Source: DASXBJ01 sp036491755
GTDB taxonomy: Bacteria; Chloroflexota; Dormibacteria; Dormibacterales; Dormibacteraceae
NCBI GenBank assembly: GCA_036491755.1
Contig: DASXBJ010000057.1
Span: 1 to 34,974, forward strand
Direction: 5' to 3'
Length of the DNA stretch: 34,974 bases
Part shown: piece by piece, positions 7,752 through 15,269 of the stretch
How positions within the stretch are numbered: the first letter of the stretch is position 1
How the letters are laid out: each line of letters starts with the position of its first letter
Made by a program: the position numbers and the translations under genes
Notes under the pieces: generated by a model
Databases searched by the model: none
What the model was told of the DNA's origin: nothing
The model's input: only the letters and a program-made list of their open reading frames with translations

Positions 7752-9239
7752 GTGCAGCACTTCAGTACGCGCGTCGACCGGTCACGGGCTTTTGACGCGG
7801 CCGCGGTCGTGCCGCTGACCGGACTGGTGTTCAGCGCGTATCTCGACGCGTACGCCCACGTGAAGGTTCCCGGAAGGACGATCGCCGACGTCGCGACCGC
7901 CAGCCAGGCTTCGCTGACGGGCTCCTGGTTCCTGTTCATTGGCTTTCTCGCCTTCATGCTTGGGCGAGGTCTGAGCCAGGGGCGCCCATGGAACCGAGCG
8001 CTGCCGGACGGATACACGGGCTCGCTGGTGGCGGCGCTGGTGTTTGGGGCCGCCCTCATCGTCGACGGCTACTTCTGGCCATTCGCGTCCTCCACCAGCA
8101 GCCTTGGGCTCGACCTGCTTTTTACGCCGCCCCACATCGTCGAGATCGCTGCAGCCGCGGTGATGGTGAGCGGCCCGCTGCGTTCAGCCGCCCGTCGGGG
8201 CGATTCGACAGCCGGCTTCGTGACACTCGTCTCTGCGTCCCTGCTCCTTTCTGTGTTCGCCTTCGGGACCCAGTTCGTCCATCCGCTGATCGATCCCTGG
8301 GCGTCGGCGGATCGAACCCAGGTCCCTGCGCACGTGGATGGATGGGTCGCCCAGAACCTCGGGGTTTCCGCGATCCTCGTCCAGTCGTCCATCCTTGCCG
8401 CCACGGGCCTTCTGCTGAGCAACAGCTTCAAGCTTCGGCCCGGATCGTTGACGCTCGTCTTCGCCATCAACGGCCTCCTCGCGACCATCACCAAGACGCA
8501 TTTCTACCTCTTGCCAGTCCCGGTGGCCGCGGGAATCGCCGCGGATGCCTGGCTGATCTGGTCGGCTCGCCGGCCCGGCCGCCCGAGCGCGTCGCTGTGC
8601 GCGGTCATAGCCGTGTCGTTCTCCTTCGTCTACATGCTCGCGATTTATGTTGGCGGCGGGTCAGCGTGGAACCCGTCTCTTTGGGCAGGCGTGATCATCG
8701 CCGCCACCATGCTGGCGTGGATGATGGGCCGCCTCCTGCGCGCCGGCCTGCGAGCCGCGCCCGCGGCGCCCGCGCCGGCACAGCTTGCCAAGGTGCCGGC
8801 CGAAGTGCGTTGGACCCGGGATCCGCAGAGCACGATCCGGCCACAGCTGGTCAGGGCGGCTCTGGACGACCTGGGCACCCCCGAGGCTCTCGGGCGAAGC
8901 CCGCTCGGCCAGCTGCCCGGCGTATCTCGCGGCCAATCGGCTGCCGCGGACCTGCGCTCCGTCCTCGTTGACGTGATCGGGGAGCTTGCCGCGTCGCCGG
9001 GTCCGCGGGACGCCGAGGCCGGAAAGCTGCTGCTCGACTATTACGTGAAAAGGGTGGGAAGCCACGAGGTGATCATGGAAAGGCTCCACCTGTCGAGGCC
9101 GACCTTTTACCGGCGCCTCCAGCGCGGCTTTTCCCTGGTGGCCGAGCGGCTCGACGAGCTGAGTGAGTTCGCCACCCAGGTGCCGGTGGAGACGCTCACT
9201 CAAACCGCGCGGGATGGTCAACAGAGTGCGCCGCGGTGA
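7752..9239 (+). CDS. Polytopic membrane protein with C-terminal helix-turn-helix (membrane-bound regulator)
   Basis: A 495-residue protein from the GTG at 7752. The frame is open far upstream, but that part overlaps the sigma-factor gene and is Arg-rich and non-membrane-like, so the start is uncertain. About nine hydrophobic segments occupy residues ~15-330, for example TGLVFSAYLDAYAHV, WFLFIGFLAFMLG and LVAALVFGAALIVDGYFW. Histidines lie in or near them: DAYAH, TPPHIVEI, QFVHPLID and KTHFYLLP. A soluble tail of ~150 residues ends in a helix-turn-helix, MERLHLSRPTFYRRLQRGF, followed by LVAERLDEL. This module resembles the small DNA-binding domain at the ends of some chloroflexal and actinobacterial regulators. 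The architecture suggests a one-component membrane sensor acting on DNA, probably at the flanking GTYTCA repeats. The signal is unknown; the His pattern allows a metal or haem. Confidence 0.72.
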   Translation: MQHFSTRVDRSRAFDAAAVVPLTGLVFSAYLDAYAHVKVPGRTIADVATASQASLTGSWFLFIGFLAFMLGRGLSQGRPWNRALPDGYTGSLVAALVFGAALIVDGYFWPFASSTSSLGLDLLFTPPHIVEIAAAAVMVSGPLRSAARRGDSTAGFVTLVSASLLLSVFAFGTQFVHPLIDPWASADRTQVPAHVDGWVAQNLGVSAILVQSSILAATGLLLSNSFKLRPGSLTLVFAINGLLATITKTHFYLLPVPVAAGIAADAWLIWSARRPGRPSASLCAVIAVSFSFVYMLAIYVGGGSAWNPSLWAGVIIAATMLAWMMGRLLRAGLRAAPAAPAPAQLAKVPAEVRWTRDPQSTIRPQLVRAALDDLGTPEALGRSPLGQLPGVSRGQSAAADLRSVLVDVIGELAASPGPRDAEAGKLLLDYYVKRVGSHEVIMERLHLSRPTFYRRLQRGFSLVAERLDELSEFATQVPVETLTQTARDGQQSAPR

Positions 9240-9245
9240 CAACTT

Positions 9246-9274
9246 TGAGACCCGGGTGGGACTGGCATTGAGAC
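9246..9274. repeat. Two TGAGAC copies upstream of the 9299 gene
   Basis: TGAGAC at 9246-9251 and 9269-9274 are the reverse complement of the GTCTCA repeats at 7632-7671. They are 23 bases apart, about two helical turns. They lie just after the stop of the membrane helix-turn-helix gene and about 25 bases before the next start codon. This suggests the downstream gene is controlled by the same factor. Confidence 0.5.
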
Positions 9275-9298
9275 CTGCCTCAGCGCAGGATGCCGTCC

Positions 9299-9931
9299 AT
9301 GAACCGTCGTATTGCGATCGTGGCCGGAGGCGTGATCCTGGGGATCAGCGTCGTGGCCGGCGCGACTCGGCTCGTCGCGTACGTTGCCGACAACGTCGGA
9401 GCACCCGGACCCGCGGCCACCGGCAGCGGCGCCTGTGGCTCATCGGACTCCGTGAACATCACGCTCGAGTTCGCCGACCTCCACACCGAGCAGGCCTGCA
9501 CCCGCGATCGCCCAACCTGTTCCAACCAGACCGTGACGGATGCTCAAGTCGGGCATAGCCCAACGAGCGTTTCGGAGTTCAGCCTCGACAACCAGCTGCG
9601 CAGCACCTCGCGGCGGTACATCTTCTTCATGAGGGCCGGCACTGCCTTTCCCACAGACATGGCTCAGCAGACCTTGCCGCTCGATGGCCGCGCGGGCATG
9701 CCCGGGCAGCCCCAGGGGGCTGGAGTCGTCCTCACCATTACTCCTCGAGATCCGCAGGAGGACGGTGAAACCTCGGTGTCCGGCACCTTGACCATCTCGT
9801 CTTCTCGCGGCGTCGTTCACGGCGAGATCGATGGCAGTTTCACGAACGGCCCACCTCGAGCCGACCGCCCTGCACCATCTGCACACTGGTCGCCCGAGCG
9901 GATCACGGGCAGCTTCACGTGCAACCAGTGA
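9299..9931 (+). CDS. Secreted or membrane-anchored protein of unknown function
   Basis: A 210-residue protein if started at the ATG at 9299, which has an AGG nine bases upstream; an in-frame ATG at 9290 adds MPS. The N-terminus MNRRIAIVAGGVILGISVV is a positively charged hydrophobic signal or anchor. The mature part has four Cys residues, three of them within a short span (GACGSS, EQACT, PTCSN) plus a fourth in the terminal FTCNQ, so disulfides outside the cytoplasm are plausible. It contains GEIDGSFTNG and ERITGSF, suggesting a beta-rich fold. No family recognised. It follows the membrane regulator and carries two TGAGAC repeats at its 5' end, so it is a candidate target of that regulator. 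Confidence 0.65.
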   Translation: MNRRIAIVAGGVILGISVVAGATRLVAYVADNVGAPGPAATGSGACGSSDSVNITLEFADLHTEQACTRDRPTCSNQTVTDAQVGHSPTSVSEFSLDNQLRSTSRRYIFFMRAGTAFPTDMAQQTLPLDGRAGMPGQPQGAGVVLTITPRDPQEDGETSVSGTLTISSSRGVVHGEIDGSFTNGPPRADRPAPSAHWSPERITGSFTCNQ

Positions 9932-9944
9932 ACAGGACTGATTC

Positions 9945-10697
9945 GTGAGGCGCACGAACGGGGTCATTCCGGGATGGGCTGTCGGGGTGGCCTTGCTCGC
10001 CGCCCTTGGAGCCGCGCTGGTCGACCTGGTCACAGGCTGGACCGCAAAAGGGGGTCCGGCCGCCTTCGCCGTGGTGTTCGGATTGACTTGTCTCGCGGCC
10101 GCCGTGTGGGCCGCTCAGCTTGTCGCCGGCATCCGCGACCGAAGAGACATCCAGGCCACAAGTCCAGGTCCCGAAAGAACGATCAGATCCGCCGGTCGTG
10201 GGGTGAGACGAAGCTCTCTGATTGCAGCCGGCATCACCCTGCTCCTGTTTGCAAACTGCTCAGGCGCTGGAAGCGGTGGGAGCAGCCTCGGGACGGCAGG
10301 CGAGGTGGTCGCTCCGGCTCAGTACCTTGCCACCGCCGCGTTGCTGATCCTCCCCCTGCTGATCGTCCTGTGCGTGCCGGCGGTGGTTGCGGCCGCGGCC
10401 CAAAGACAGTTTCTCAATGGCTCTGGGCAGCGCGGGGCAAGTACAGCGCGGACTGGAATGTGGGTTTCCGGCATTCTGATCGGAGTGGTCGGTCTGGGCA
10501 CGACGGTGTTCGGTGTGGCCAATCTGGTGAACTGCTTCAGCGACAGCTCCCAGGGTGCTTGCGCTGCGGGTTTCGGCGGAACGACGAACCTTGCTGCGAT
10601 CGCCTCTCTCCTCCTGACTCTGCCGTATCTCCAGGTGATCGCAAGCGTCCTGGATGCGCGGTCAACGCCCGCCCCGCCGCCCTCCGAGCCGGCCTAA
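9945..10697 (+). CDS. Membrane protein of unknown function (about five transmembrane helices)
   Basis: A 250-residue protein starting at the GTG at 9945, only 13 bases after the preceding stop, so probably co-transcribed with the secreted protein. Hydrophobic helices: VGVALLAALGAALVDLVTG, AAFAVVFGLTCLAAAVWAA, IAAGITLLLFANCSG, YLATAALLILPLLIVLCV with VVAAAA, WVSGILIGVVGLGTTVFG and LAAIASLLLTLPYLQVIA. A Gly/Ser-rich loop (SGAGSGGSSLG) lies between helices three and four, and the tail is Pro-rich. No transporter or enzyme motif is visible. Its stop codon overlaps the convergent MFS gene by four bases. Confidence 0.65.
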   Translation: MRRTNGVIPGWAVGVALLAALGAALVDLVTGWTAKGGPAAFAVVFGLTCLAAAVWAAQLVAGIRDRRDIQATSPGPERTIRSAGRGVRRSSLIAAGITLLLFANCSGAGSGGSSLGTAGEVVAPAQYLATAALLILPLLIVLCVPAVVAAAAQRQFLNGSGQRGASTARTGMWVSGILIGVVGLGTTVFGVANLVNCFSDSSQGACAAGFGGTTNLAAIASLLLTLPYLQVIASVLDARSTPAPPPSEPA

Positions 10698-11956
10698 ATC
10701 TCAGCTTCAGACCCCGCAGGATCCCCCAACCGCGCTACACGGATACGTTGGACGGCTAGCGCAATGACGCTCAGCGCGACCACGCCGAGGCTGTAGACGA
10801 TCGTTGTCGGGCGCAATCCAAATGAGGTGGCGGCAAATCCGGCGGCCACCGCAGGGAGGCTGAATGCCAGATAGGCGATGACCAGTGCCGAGGCCAGGAG
10901 CTCGCTACGTTCGCCGGGTCCTGCAATGCGGGCCAGCGTTCCAAACGAGCCGAGACCGGATGCGCCGAAACCGGCACCGGCAACCACCGTTCCGACGACA
11001 TCCAGTCCGACGACGTGGGTTTCGACGCCGGCAAACGTCAGACACGTGCCTGCGGAGAGCAGAACCGCGCTCAGGCCCAAGGCGCTCCTGGTCGGCCATT
11101 TGCGCAGCGCAAATGCGGTCAGCGAGCCCGTCCCGCACAGTACGGTTACAACCAGGCCGCCGACCACGTGGCTACGGAGACCGAAAAGGGTCGCCGCGAC
11201 CGAGGGGCCCAGCGACAGGTAGAGCCCGCCGAGGGCCCAGCTGGCGACGATGATCGGGACGATTGCGTACACGTCCGACCTGAGACGGGCTGGAATGCCA
11301 AGCGCCGGTGTCAGTGAGGCCAGTGCGCCTGGGCGTCGCGTAGACGATTCGGGCATGAGTGCCACGACCACGGCTGCGACGCCCGTTCCAATCAGCAACA
11401 GCGCAAAAATGAGGCGCGTCGGGGCGGGAGCGAACTCGACCAGGGCGCCGGATCCCAGAGCGCCGACAGCCAGACCGCTGATTGGCGCGATGGCGTTGAT
11501 CAGTCCGGCACGGCCTGGCGAGTGGGGCGGGTTGAGGTCGACGAGCGTGGCTCCCACCGTGGCGAAGGCGACGCCAGTGGCGATGCCCTGGCCGATTCGG
11601 GCGATCAGGAGGCCGGTGACACCATCGGCGCTCAGGAAGACGACCAAGGCCACCGCTTCGAGCACGATCGCCGCACCAAGTACTGGGCGGCGACCAACAT
11701 GGTCGGAGAGCGCCCCCACGGTGAGAAGCGAGCCGATCAGGGCGATCGCGTAGACCGCGAAGATGACCGTCAGCGTGGTTGCTGAGAAACCCCACTCCTT
11801 CTGGTAAACGACGTAGAGGGGCGTTGGCGCACTCGCCGCCGCGGCGAAGAGCACCAAGATTCCCGACGAAGCTGCAAAAGCCATCGCGGGCGACAGCCGA
11901 CCGCGCCGTCGCGCCGCCCCCGGGGAGTCCACGGTCGCCTCGGCCTGGAGTGCCAC
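10694..11956 (-). CDS. MFS transporter (12-TM, drug/solute efflux type)
   Basis: A 420-residue major facilitator protein with a ~24-residue basic N-terminus and twelve predicted helices. The loop after helix 2 carries the MFS signature GALSDHVGRRPVL (motif A). Helix 4 has LLIARIGQGIATGVAFAT, and helix 5 has the Gly-rich pattern NAIAPISGLAVGALGSGAL expected of antiporter-type members (motif C region). The substrate cannot be assigned; this subgroup is usually annotated as a multidrug or sugar-type exporter. The gene starts three bases after the tautomerase stop, so the two probably form an operon. It is the mirror-image neighbour of the MarR-MFS operon. Confidence 0.88.
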   Translation of the reverse strand: MALQAEATVDSPGAARRRGRLSPAMAFAASSGILVLFAAAASAPTPLYVVYQKEWGFSATTLTVIFAVYAIALIGSLLTVGALSDHVGRRPVLGAAIVLEAVALVVFLSADGVTGLLIARIGQGIATGVAFATVGATLVDLNPPHSPGRAGLINAIAPISGLAVGALGSGALVEFAPAPTRLIFALLLIGTGVAAVVVALMPESSTRRPGALASLTPALGIPARLRSDVYAIVPIIVASWALGGLYLSLGPSVAATLFGLRSHVVGGLVVTVLCGTGSLTAFALRKWPTRSALGLSAVLLSAGTCLTFAGVETHVVGLDVVGTVVAGAGFGASGLGSFGTLARIAGPGERSELLASALVIAYLAFSLPAVAAGFAATSFGLRPTTIVYSLGVVALSVIALAVQRIRVARLGDPAGSEAEI

Positions 11957-11959
11957 GCG

Positions 11960-12211
11960 CTACTTTTCGGTGAGCTCGCGACGGGCGGCGGCCACGATGT
12001 CGGCGCCCGTGTTGGCGTGGCCGTTGATGCCCCAACCGCCCTCCGGCGACTCCGTGATCAGAACCCACGTGCGCTCCATCAGCGCCGCATCACCAGCCGC
12101 CGCGGCGACGATGTCGGTCAGTGTGCGGTCAACTCCCGGCTGCGTATCCCGGTCGAGAGCGTGCTTGTCGTTGAACGTTCCCTCGGTGGCATACACATCG
12201 ATCATCGGCAT
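11960..12211 (-). CDS. Tautomerase family protein (4-oxalocrotonate tautomerase-like)
   Basis: An 83-residue protein beginning MPMIDVYATEGTF. Removal of the initiator Met would expose Pro1, the catalytic base of the 4-oxalocrotonate tautomerase superfamily. The first strand (PMIDVY), the central helix (RTLTDIVAAAAG) and the second strand (RTWVLITESPEGGWGINGHA) follow the family's beta-alpha-beta subunit. The chain is somewhat longer than the 62-residue classic form, as in many stand-alone tautomerase-like proteins. It heads a two-gene operon with the MFS transporter downstream, and its 5' region contains the ACAGACCGGTCTGT palindrome shared with the divergent MarR gene. The substrate is unknown; handling of a small electrophilic or phenolic compound would fit the context. 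Confidence 0.8.
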   Translation of the reverse strand: MPMIDVYATEGTFNDKHALDRDTQPGVDRTLTDIVAAAAGDAALMERTWVLITESPEGGWGINGHANTGADIVAAARRELTEK

Positions 12212-12255
12212 GCGTGTGGCTCCTTTGGCTTCCGTGGCGGTGAGCGGAACGACGG

Positions 12256-12283
12256 TTGAAATAGACAGACCGGTCTGTGTATT
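12256..12283 (+). promoter_or_regulatory. Promoter with an embedded palindromic operator upstream of the MarR gene
   Basis: TTGAAA (12256-12261) and TGTATT (12278-12283) are spaced by 16 bases and resemble -35 and -10 elements reading toward the MarR gene. The spacer holds most of ACAGACCGGTCTGT (12265-12278), a perfect 14-base palindrome of the TetR-operator type. A protein bound here would block the promoter. No TetR gene is in the window, so the ligand-binding repressor is either encoded elsewhere or is the neighbouring MarR protein. Confidence 0.55.
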
Positions 12284-12322
12284 CCAGTGACAATGCCCCG
12301 ATGATTATGTAAGCTAATTAGT

Positions 12323-12772
12323 ATGCCTAACTACTCCGCGACGGAGATCGCAGGGCCGATCGAGGTTGCCGGGCGGCTGCGGCTGGCTCTGATGCGAACA
12401 GTCCGCCGGCTCAAGCGTGAGACGGATGGCGACCACTCAGTCTCGGTGATCGCGGCGCTTGGCTCCCTGAACGCACGAGGCCCGATGACCCTGGGCGAGC
12501 TGGCCGACGCGGAGGGGATATCGCGTCCGAGCATGACGGTGCTTGCGGCCGGCCTGTTCGAGCGTGGATTGATCCGCCGGCAGCGAGACCCCAAGGACGG
12601 GCGGCTGGTGCGGATTGAAATCAGTGAGGCCGCCAAGCGAGTGCTGGAGAGGAGCCGGACGCGCCGTAACGCCTACCTGGCGAGGCAGTTGCGCAACCTG
12701 GATCCGGACGAGCTGCGAATCCTGGACCAAGCCGCCGGCATCCTGCTCCGCCTGGTCGAGGAGGCCCGTTGA
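12323..12772 (+). CDS. MarR family transcriptional regulator
   Basis: A 149-residue winged helix-turn-helix protein. Helices ~40-75 contain ALGSLNARGPMTLGELADAE, and the recognition helix is ISRPSMTVLAAGLFERG. The wing is the MarR signature RRQRDPKDGRLVRIEIS. Long N- and C-terminal helices supply the dimer interface (RILDQAAGILLRLVEEA). No Shine-Dalgarno sequence is visible; the 5' flank is unusually AT-rich, with the palindrome CTAATTAG at 12314-12321 immediately before the start, a possible autoregulatory site. The stop overlaps the TTG start of the downstream MFS transporter, indicating translational coupling. By family habit it represses that exporter until a phenolic or other lipophilic ligand binds. 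Confidence 0.9.
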   Translation: MPNYSATEIAGPIEVAGRLRLALMRTVRRLKRETDGDHSVSVIAALGSLNARGPMTLGELADAEGISRPSMTVLAAGLFERGLIRRQRDPKDGRLVRIEISEAAKRVLERSRTRRNAYLARQLRNLDPDELRILDQAAGILLRLVEEAR

Positions 12773-14043
12773 GCTCCCTCGCTGCGCTCGGCTTCTCGAG
12801 GACATTCGCCTCTTTGCGGAATCGGAACTTCCGCATCTTCTTCACCACCCAGATCGTCTCGGTCACGGGCACCTGGATGCAGTCGATCGCCCAGATGTGG
12901 TTGGTCCTCCACCTCACCGGCAGCGGCTTCGCGCTCGGCGTGACGGCGGCGCTGCAGTTCACGCCGCTACTGCTCTTTGGCACATGGGGCGGACTGATCG
13001 CGGATCGGGCTGACAAGCGAAAGCTGCTTATGGTGACGCAGAGCGCTGCCGGCCTGGTGGCCCTTTGCCTTGCGGGGCTCACTCTGGGCGGAGTGGTCCA
13101 ACTCTGGATGGTCTACGCCCTTGCATTCGCCCTGGGCATGGTCACCGTGTTCGATAACCCGGCCCGCCAGAGCTTCGTCACCGAGATGGTCGGCAAACAG
13201 CAGCTGATCAATGCCGTCGGCCTCAACAGCGCTGTATTCACAGGTGCCCGCGTGATCGGCCCTGCCATCGCCGGCATCCTCATCGTGGTCGTGGGAACGG
13301 GTTGGTGTTTCCTCTACAACGGCCTCTCCTACTTCCCGGTGGTGCTCGGGCTGCTTCTGATGCGTCCAAAGGAGCTACACCGCGAGGCGCCGCTCGCCCC
13401 CGCCCGGGGTCAGATTCGGGCCGGTCTCGAGTACGCGTGGCGACGGCGGGAGCTCCGCTTCCCGCTTCTCCTGATGCTCGTCGTGGGAACCCTCGCCTTC
13501 AACTTCTCGGTCCTGATGCCATTGATGGCGAGGTTCGTTTTCAACTCGGGAGCCAACACGTTTGGGCTCCTGATGTCCTCCATGGGAGCAGGTGCGTTCG
13601 TCGGCGCGTTGGTTTCGGCCAATCGGGCACGACCGACTCACCGGCTGTTGACCTTTGCGGGACTCGGCTTCGGTGCCTCCCTGATCGCCGCGGCACTGGC
13701 CCCAAATCTGGCGACCGAGCTTGTGATTCTGGTCGCCCTCGGCGCCGCGATGATCACATTTCAGGCCACGGCCAATTCCTTGCTTCAGTTGAACTCCGAC
13801 TCCTTCTTCAGAGGTCGGGTCATGGCGCTGTACGTAATCGTCTTTGTGGGCAGCACCCCGATTGGCGGACCGCTTGTCGGCTGGGTGGCCCAGGCGTTTG
13901 GGCCACGCGCCGGTTTGGCCTTGGGCGGCTTGGCGACCGTGGTCGCCTCGGCCTCCGTCCTGTGGGCTCTGCGTCACTGGCGTGTGGGTGAGCGCTACCG
14001 AGGCCAGGTGCCCGCGCCCGATGGAGGTCTTGCGACCGGCTGA
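12769..14043 (+). CDS. MFS transporter of the MFS_3/EntS-like type
   Basis: A 424-residue protein starting at TTG 12769, overlapping the MarR stop (TTGA). Twelve hydrophobic helices are evident. The N-terminal NRNFRIFFTTQIVSVTGTWM and the long AQMWLVLHLTGSGFALGV segment are typical of the MFS_3 (enterobactin exporter-like) family. The motif-A loop reads GGLIADRADKRKLLM, and FDNPARQSFVTEMV lies between helices 4 and 5. The substrate is unknown. Pairing with MarR suggests an inducible efflux function. There is no terminator with a U-tract; the perfect palindrome CTCGCCGGCGAG lies 13 bases past the stop (14057-14068). Confidence 0.9.
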   Translation: MSSLAALGFSRTFASLRNRNFRIFFTTQIVSVTGTWMQSIAQMWLVLHLTGSGFALGVTAALQFTPLLLFGTWGGLIADRADKRKLLMVTQSAAGLVALCLAGLTLGGVVQLWMVYALAFALGMVTVFDNPARQSFVTEMVGKQQLINAVGLNSAVFTGARVIGPAIAGILIVVVGTGWCFLYNGLSYFPVVLGLLLMRPKELHREAPLAPARGQIRAGLEYAWRRRELRFPLLLMLVVGTLAFNFSVLMPLMARFVFNSGANTFGLLMSSMGAGAFVGALVSANRARPTHRLLTFAGLGFGASLIAAALAPNLATELVILVALGAAMITFQATANSLLQLNSDSFFRGRVMALYVIVFVGSTPIGGPLVGWVAQAFGPRAGLALGGLATVVASASVLWALRHWRVGERYRGQVPAPDGGLATG

Positions 14044-14330
14044 TCGGACTCAGGCGCTCGCCGGCGAGGTCGGTCGGACATGGGCGGCTCCAGCTGGCAG
14101 TGCGAAGGAATGAGCGTAGGGCACGTATCAACCCCGCCGAATCTCTGAGCAAACCGTGAGCTTGCTCCCAGCCTTGCGCGCTTAGCTTGCATGCTGTGAG
14201 CCGATGAGCGCGGAGGTCGGAGGCATCGGTCAACCGGATCTCCTCGCACCCCTCACGTCAGTCAAACCCGCGCGGATTCCCGCCCGTCGGCCACGGCGTA
14301 TTGGGGCATGTGATCAGTTCAAGGCTGGCG
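14044..14330. other. Intergenic region before the PAP2 gene
   Basis: It holds the palindrome CTCGCCGGCGAG (14057-14068), which could be the end-of-operon hairpin, and a weak GAGCAA/TTGCTC inverted repeat near 14146-14166. I see no gene and no clear promoter. Confidence 0.35.
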
Positions 14331-15269
14331 ATGGCCGAATCCGCATCCACGACTGAATCCTTCGGCGCCCGTCGACGTACGGCCCGGCAATTCGTGCTCG
14401 ACTGGATGCTGCTGGTCGTCCTGGTCGCCGTGTATGAGCTGCTGCGCGACGTGGTGCCCTTGATCGGAGCTCCGCGCCACTACCTCGGCTGGATCGACAT
14501 TGACGTTTTCGGAGGCCACCTTCCGAGCTTGTGGCTCCAGGCCAACTTCTACCGGGGGTCGATCGACTGGGAAGACACCGCCGCCACCTCCGTCTACTTT
14601 GCCTACTACGTGGTGCCCCTGCTGGTCGGGCTGCTGTGGTGGTTCAAGAAGCGGAACGGATACTTCCGCTACGCCGCCGCTCTGCTGACTCTGTGCGGAA
14701 TGGCCTTCATGACCTACATAGTCATGCCTACCGTGCCGCCGTGGCTGGCCTACCCGCAGACGATTCACGAGATCACCGATGCCACCATTCGCGGCTGGAA
14801 CCTGCCTGCCCAGGTCGTCGCGGTCTACCTCGACCACGATTACAACTTGTTCGCCGCGTTTCCGTCACTCCACGCGGCTTTACCCGTGATCTTGATGTAC
14901 TACGGCTGGCTGCGCTCTCGAGTCCTCGGCATCGGGATGGCCCTTTACGCCGCGATGGTGTGGGTTTCGATCGTGTTCCTTGGCGAGCATTATGTCGTCG
15001 ACATCGTGGGTGGAGTCGTCTATGCGCTGATTGCAATCACTGGGGTCGAGACTTTCGCCCGTCGCGGGCTAGGACGCCGACCGAGGGGAGATGGGAGTAG
15101 GCCCGACGGCGTGGATGCCGCCGGGCCCGTTCTTAGGGGAGGTGTCGAGTTCAGATCCCAGGCAGGACCTTGGTGCCCTCGGCCTGGACGGCCTGCAGCG
15201 ACTGCGGGTTCAGGCCCAGCAGGTCGAGGATGGTCGGCGCGATTTGCGTGGTTTCGACAGAGCTGGTGA
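14331..15269 (+). CDS. PAP2-superfamily membrane phosphatase/inositolphosphotransferase-like protein
   Basis: Up to 312 residues from the ATG at 14331, which has AAGG six bases upstream; a TTG at 14301 is possible. Six hydrophobic helices lie in residues ~15-245. The PAP2 catalytic motifs are FAAFPSLHAALP, whose His is the presumed proton donor, and GEHYVVDIVGG, whose His is the presumed nucleophile, with Asp following in the usual H-x3-D spacing. The arrangement fits the PAP2_3/Aur1-like branch acting on lipid phosphates. The last ~65 residues, from about 15070, are Gly/Arg/Pro-rich, translate through a hairpin at 15100-15127 and overlap the convergent gene by 119 bases. The natural end may be near 15070, where a TAG lies in a neighbouring frame. 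Confidence 0.82.
   Translation: MAESASTTESFGARRRTARQFVLDWMLLVVLVAVYELLRDVVPLIGAPRHYLGWIDIDVFGGHLPSLWLQANFYRGSIDWEDTAATSVYFAYYVVPLLVGLLWWFKKRNGYFRYAAALLTLCGMAFMTYIVMPTVPPWLAYPQTIHEITDATIRGWNLPAQVVAVYLDHDYNLFAAFPSLHAALPVILMYYGWLRSRVLGIGMALYAAMVWVSIVFLGEHYVVDIVGGVVYALIAITGVETFARRGLGRRPRGDGSRPDGVDAAGPVLRGGVEFRSQAGPWCPRPGRPAATAGSGPAGRGWSARFAWFRQSW
15100..15131. terminator. Hairpin between convergent genes, inside the PAP2 frame
   Basis: GGCCCGACGGC (15100-15110) pairs with GCCGCCGGGCC (15117-15127) with one A-C mismatch around a six-base loop. It is followed on the plus strand by CGTTCTT. The short T-rich tail makes a plus-strand terminator more likely than a minus-strand one. It sits within the apparent 3' end of the PAP2 reading frame. 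Confidence 0.5.

Noticed and set aside
7988..8971. Plus-strand open frame (327 codons) inside the membrane regulator gene
   Set aside because: Arg/Pro/Gly-rich out-of-frame translation; the hydrophobic frame with a helix-turn-helix is the plausible product.
11172..12068. Second minus-strand frame over the MFS and tautomerase genes
   Set aside because: Arg-rich shadow frame; the MFS frame has motif A and twelve helices.
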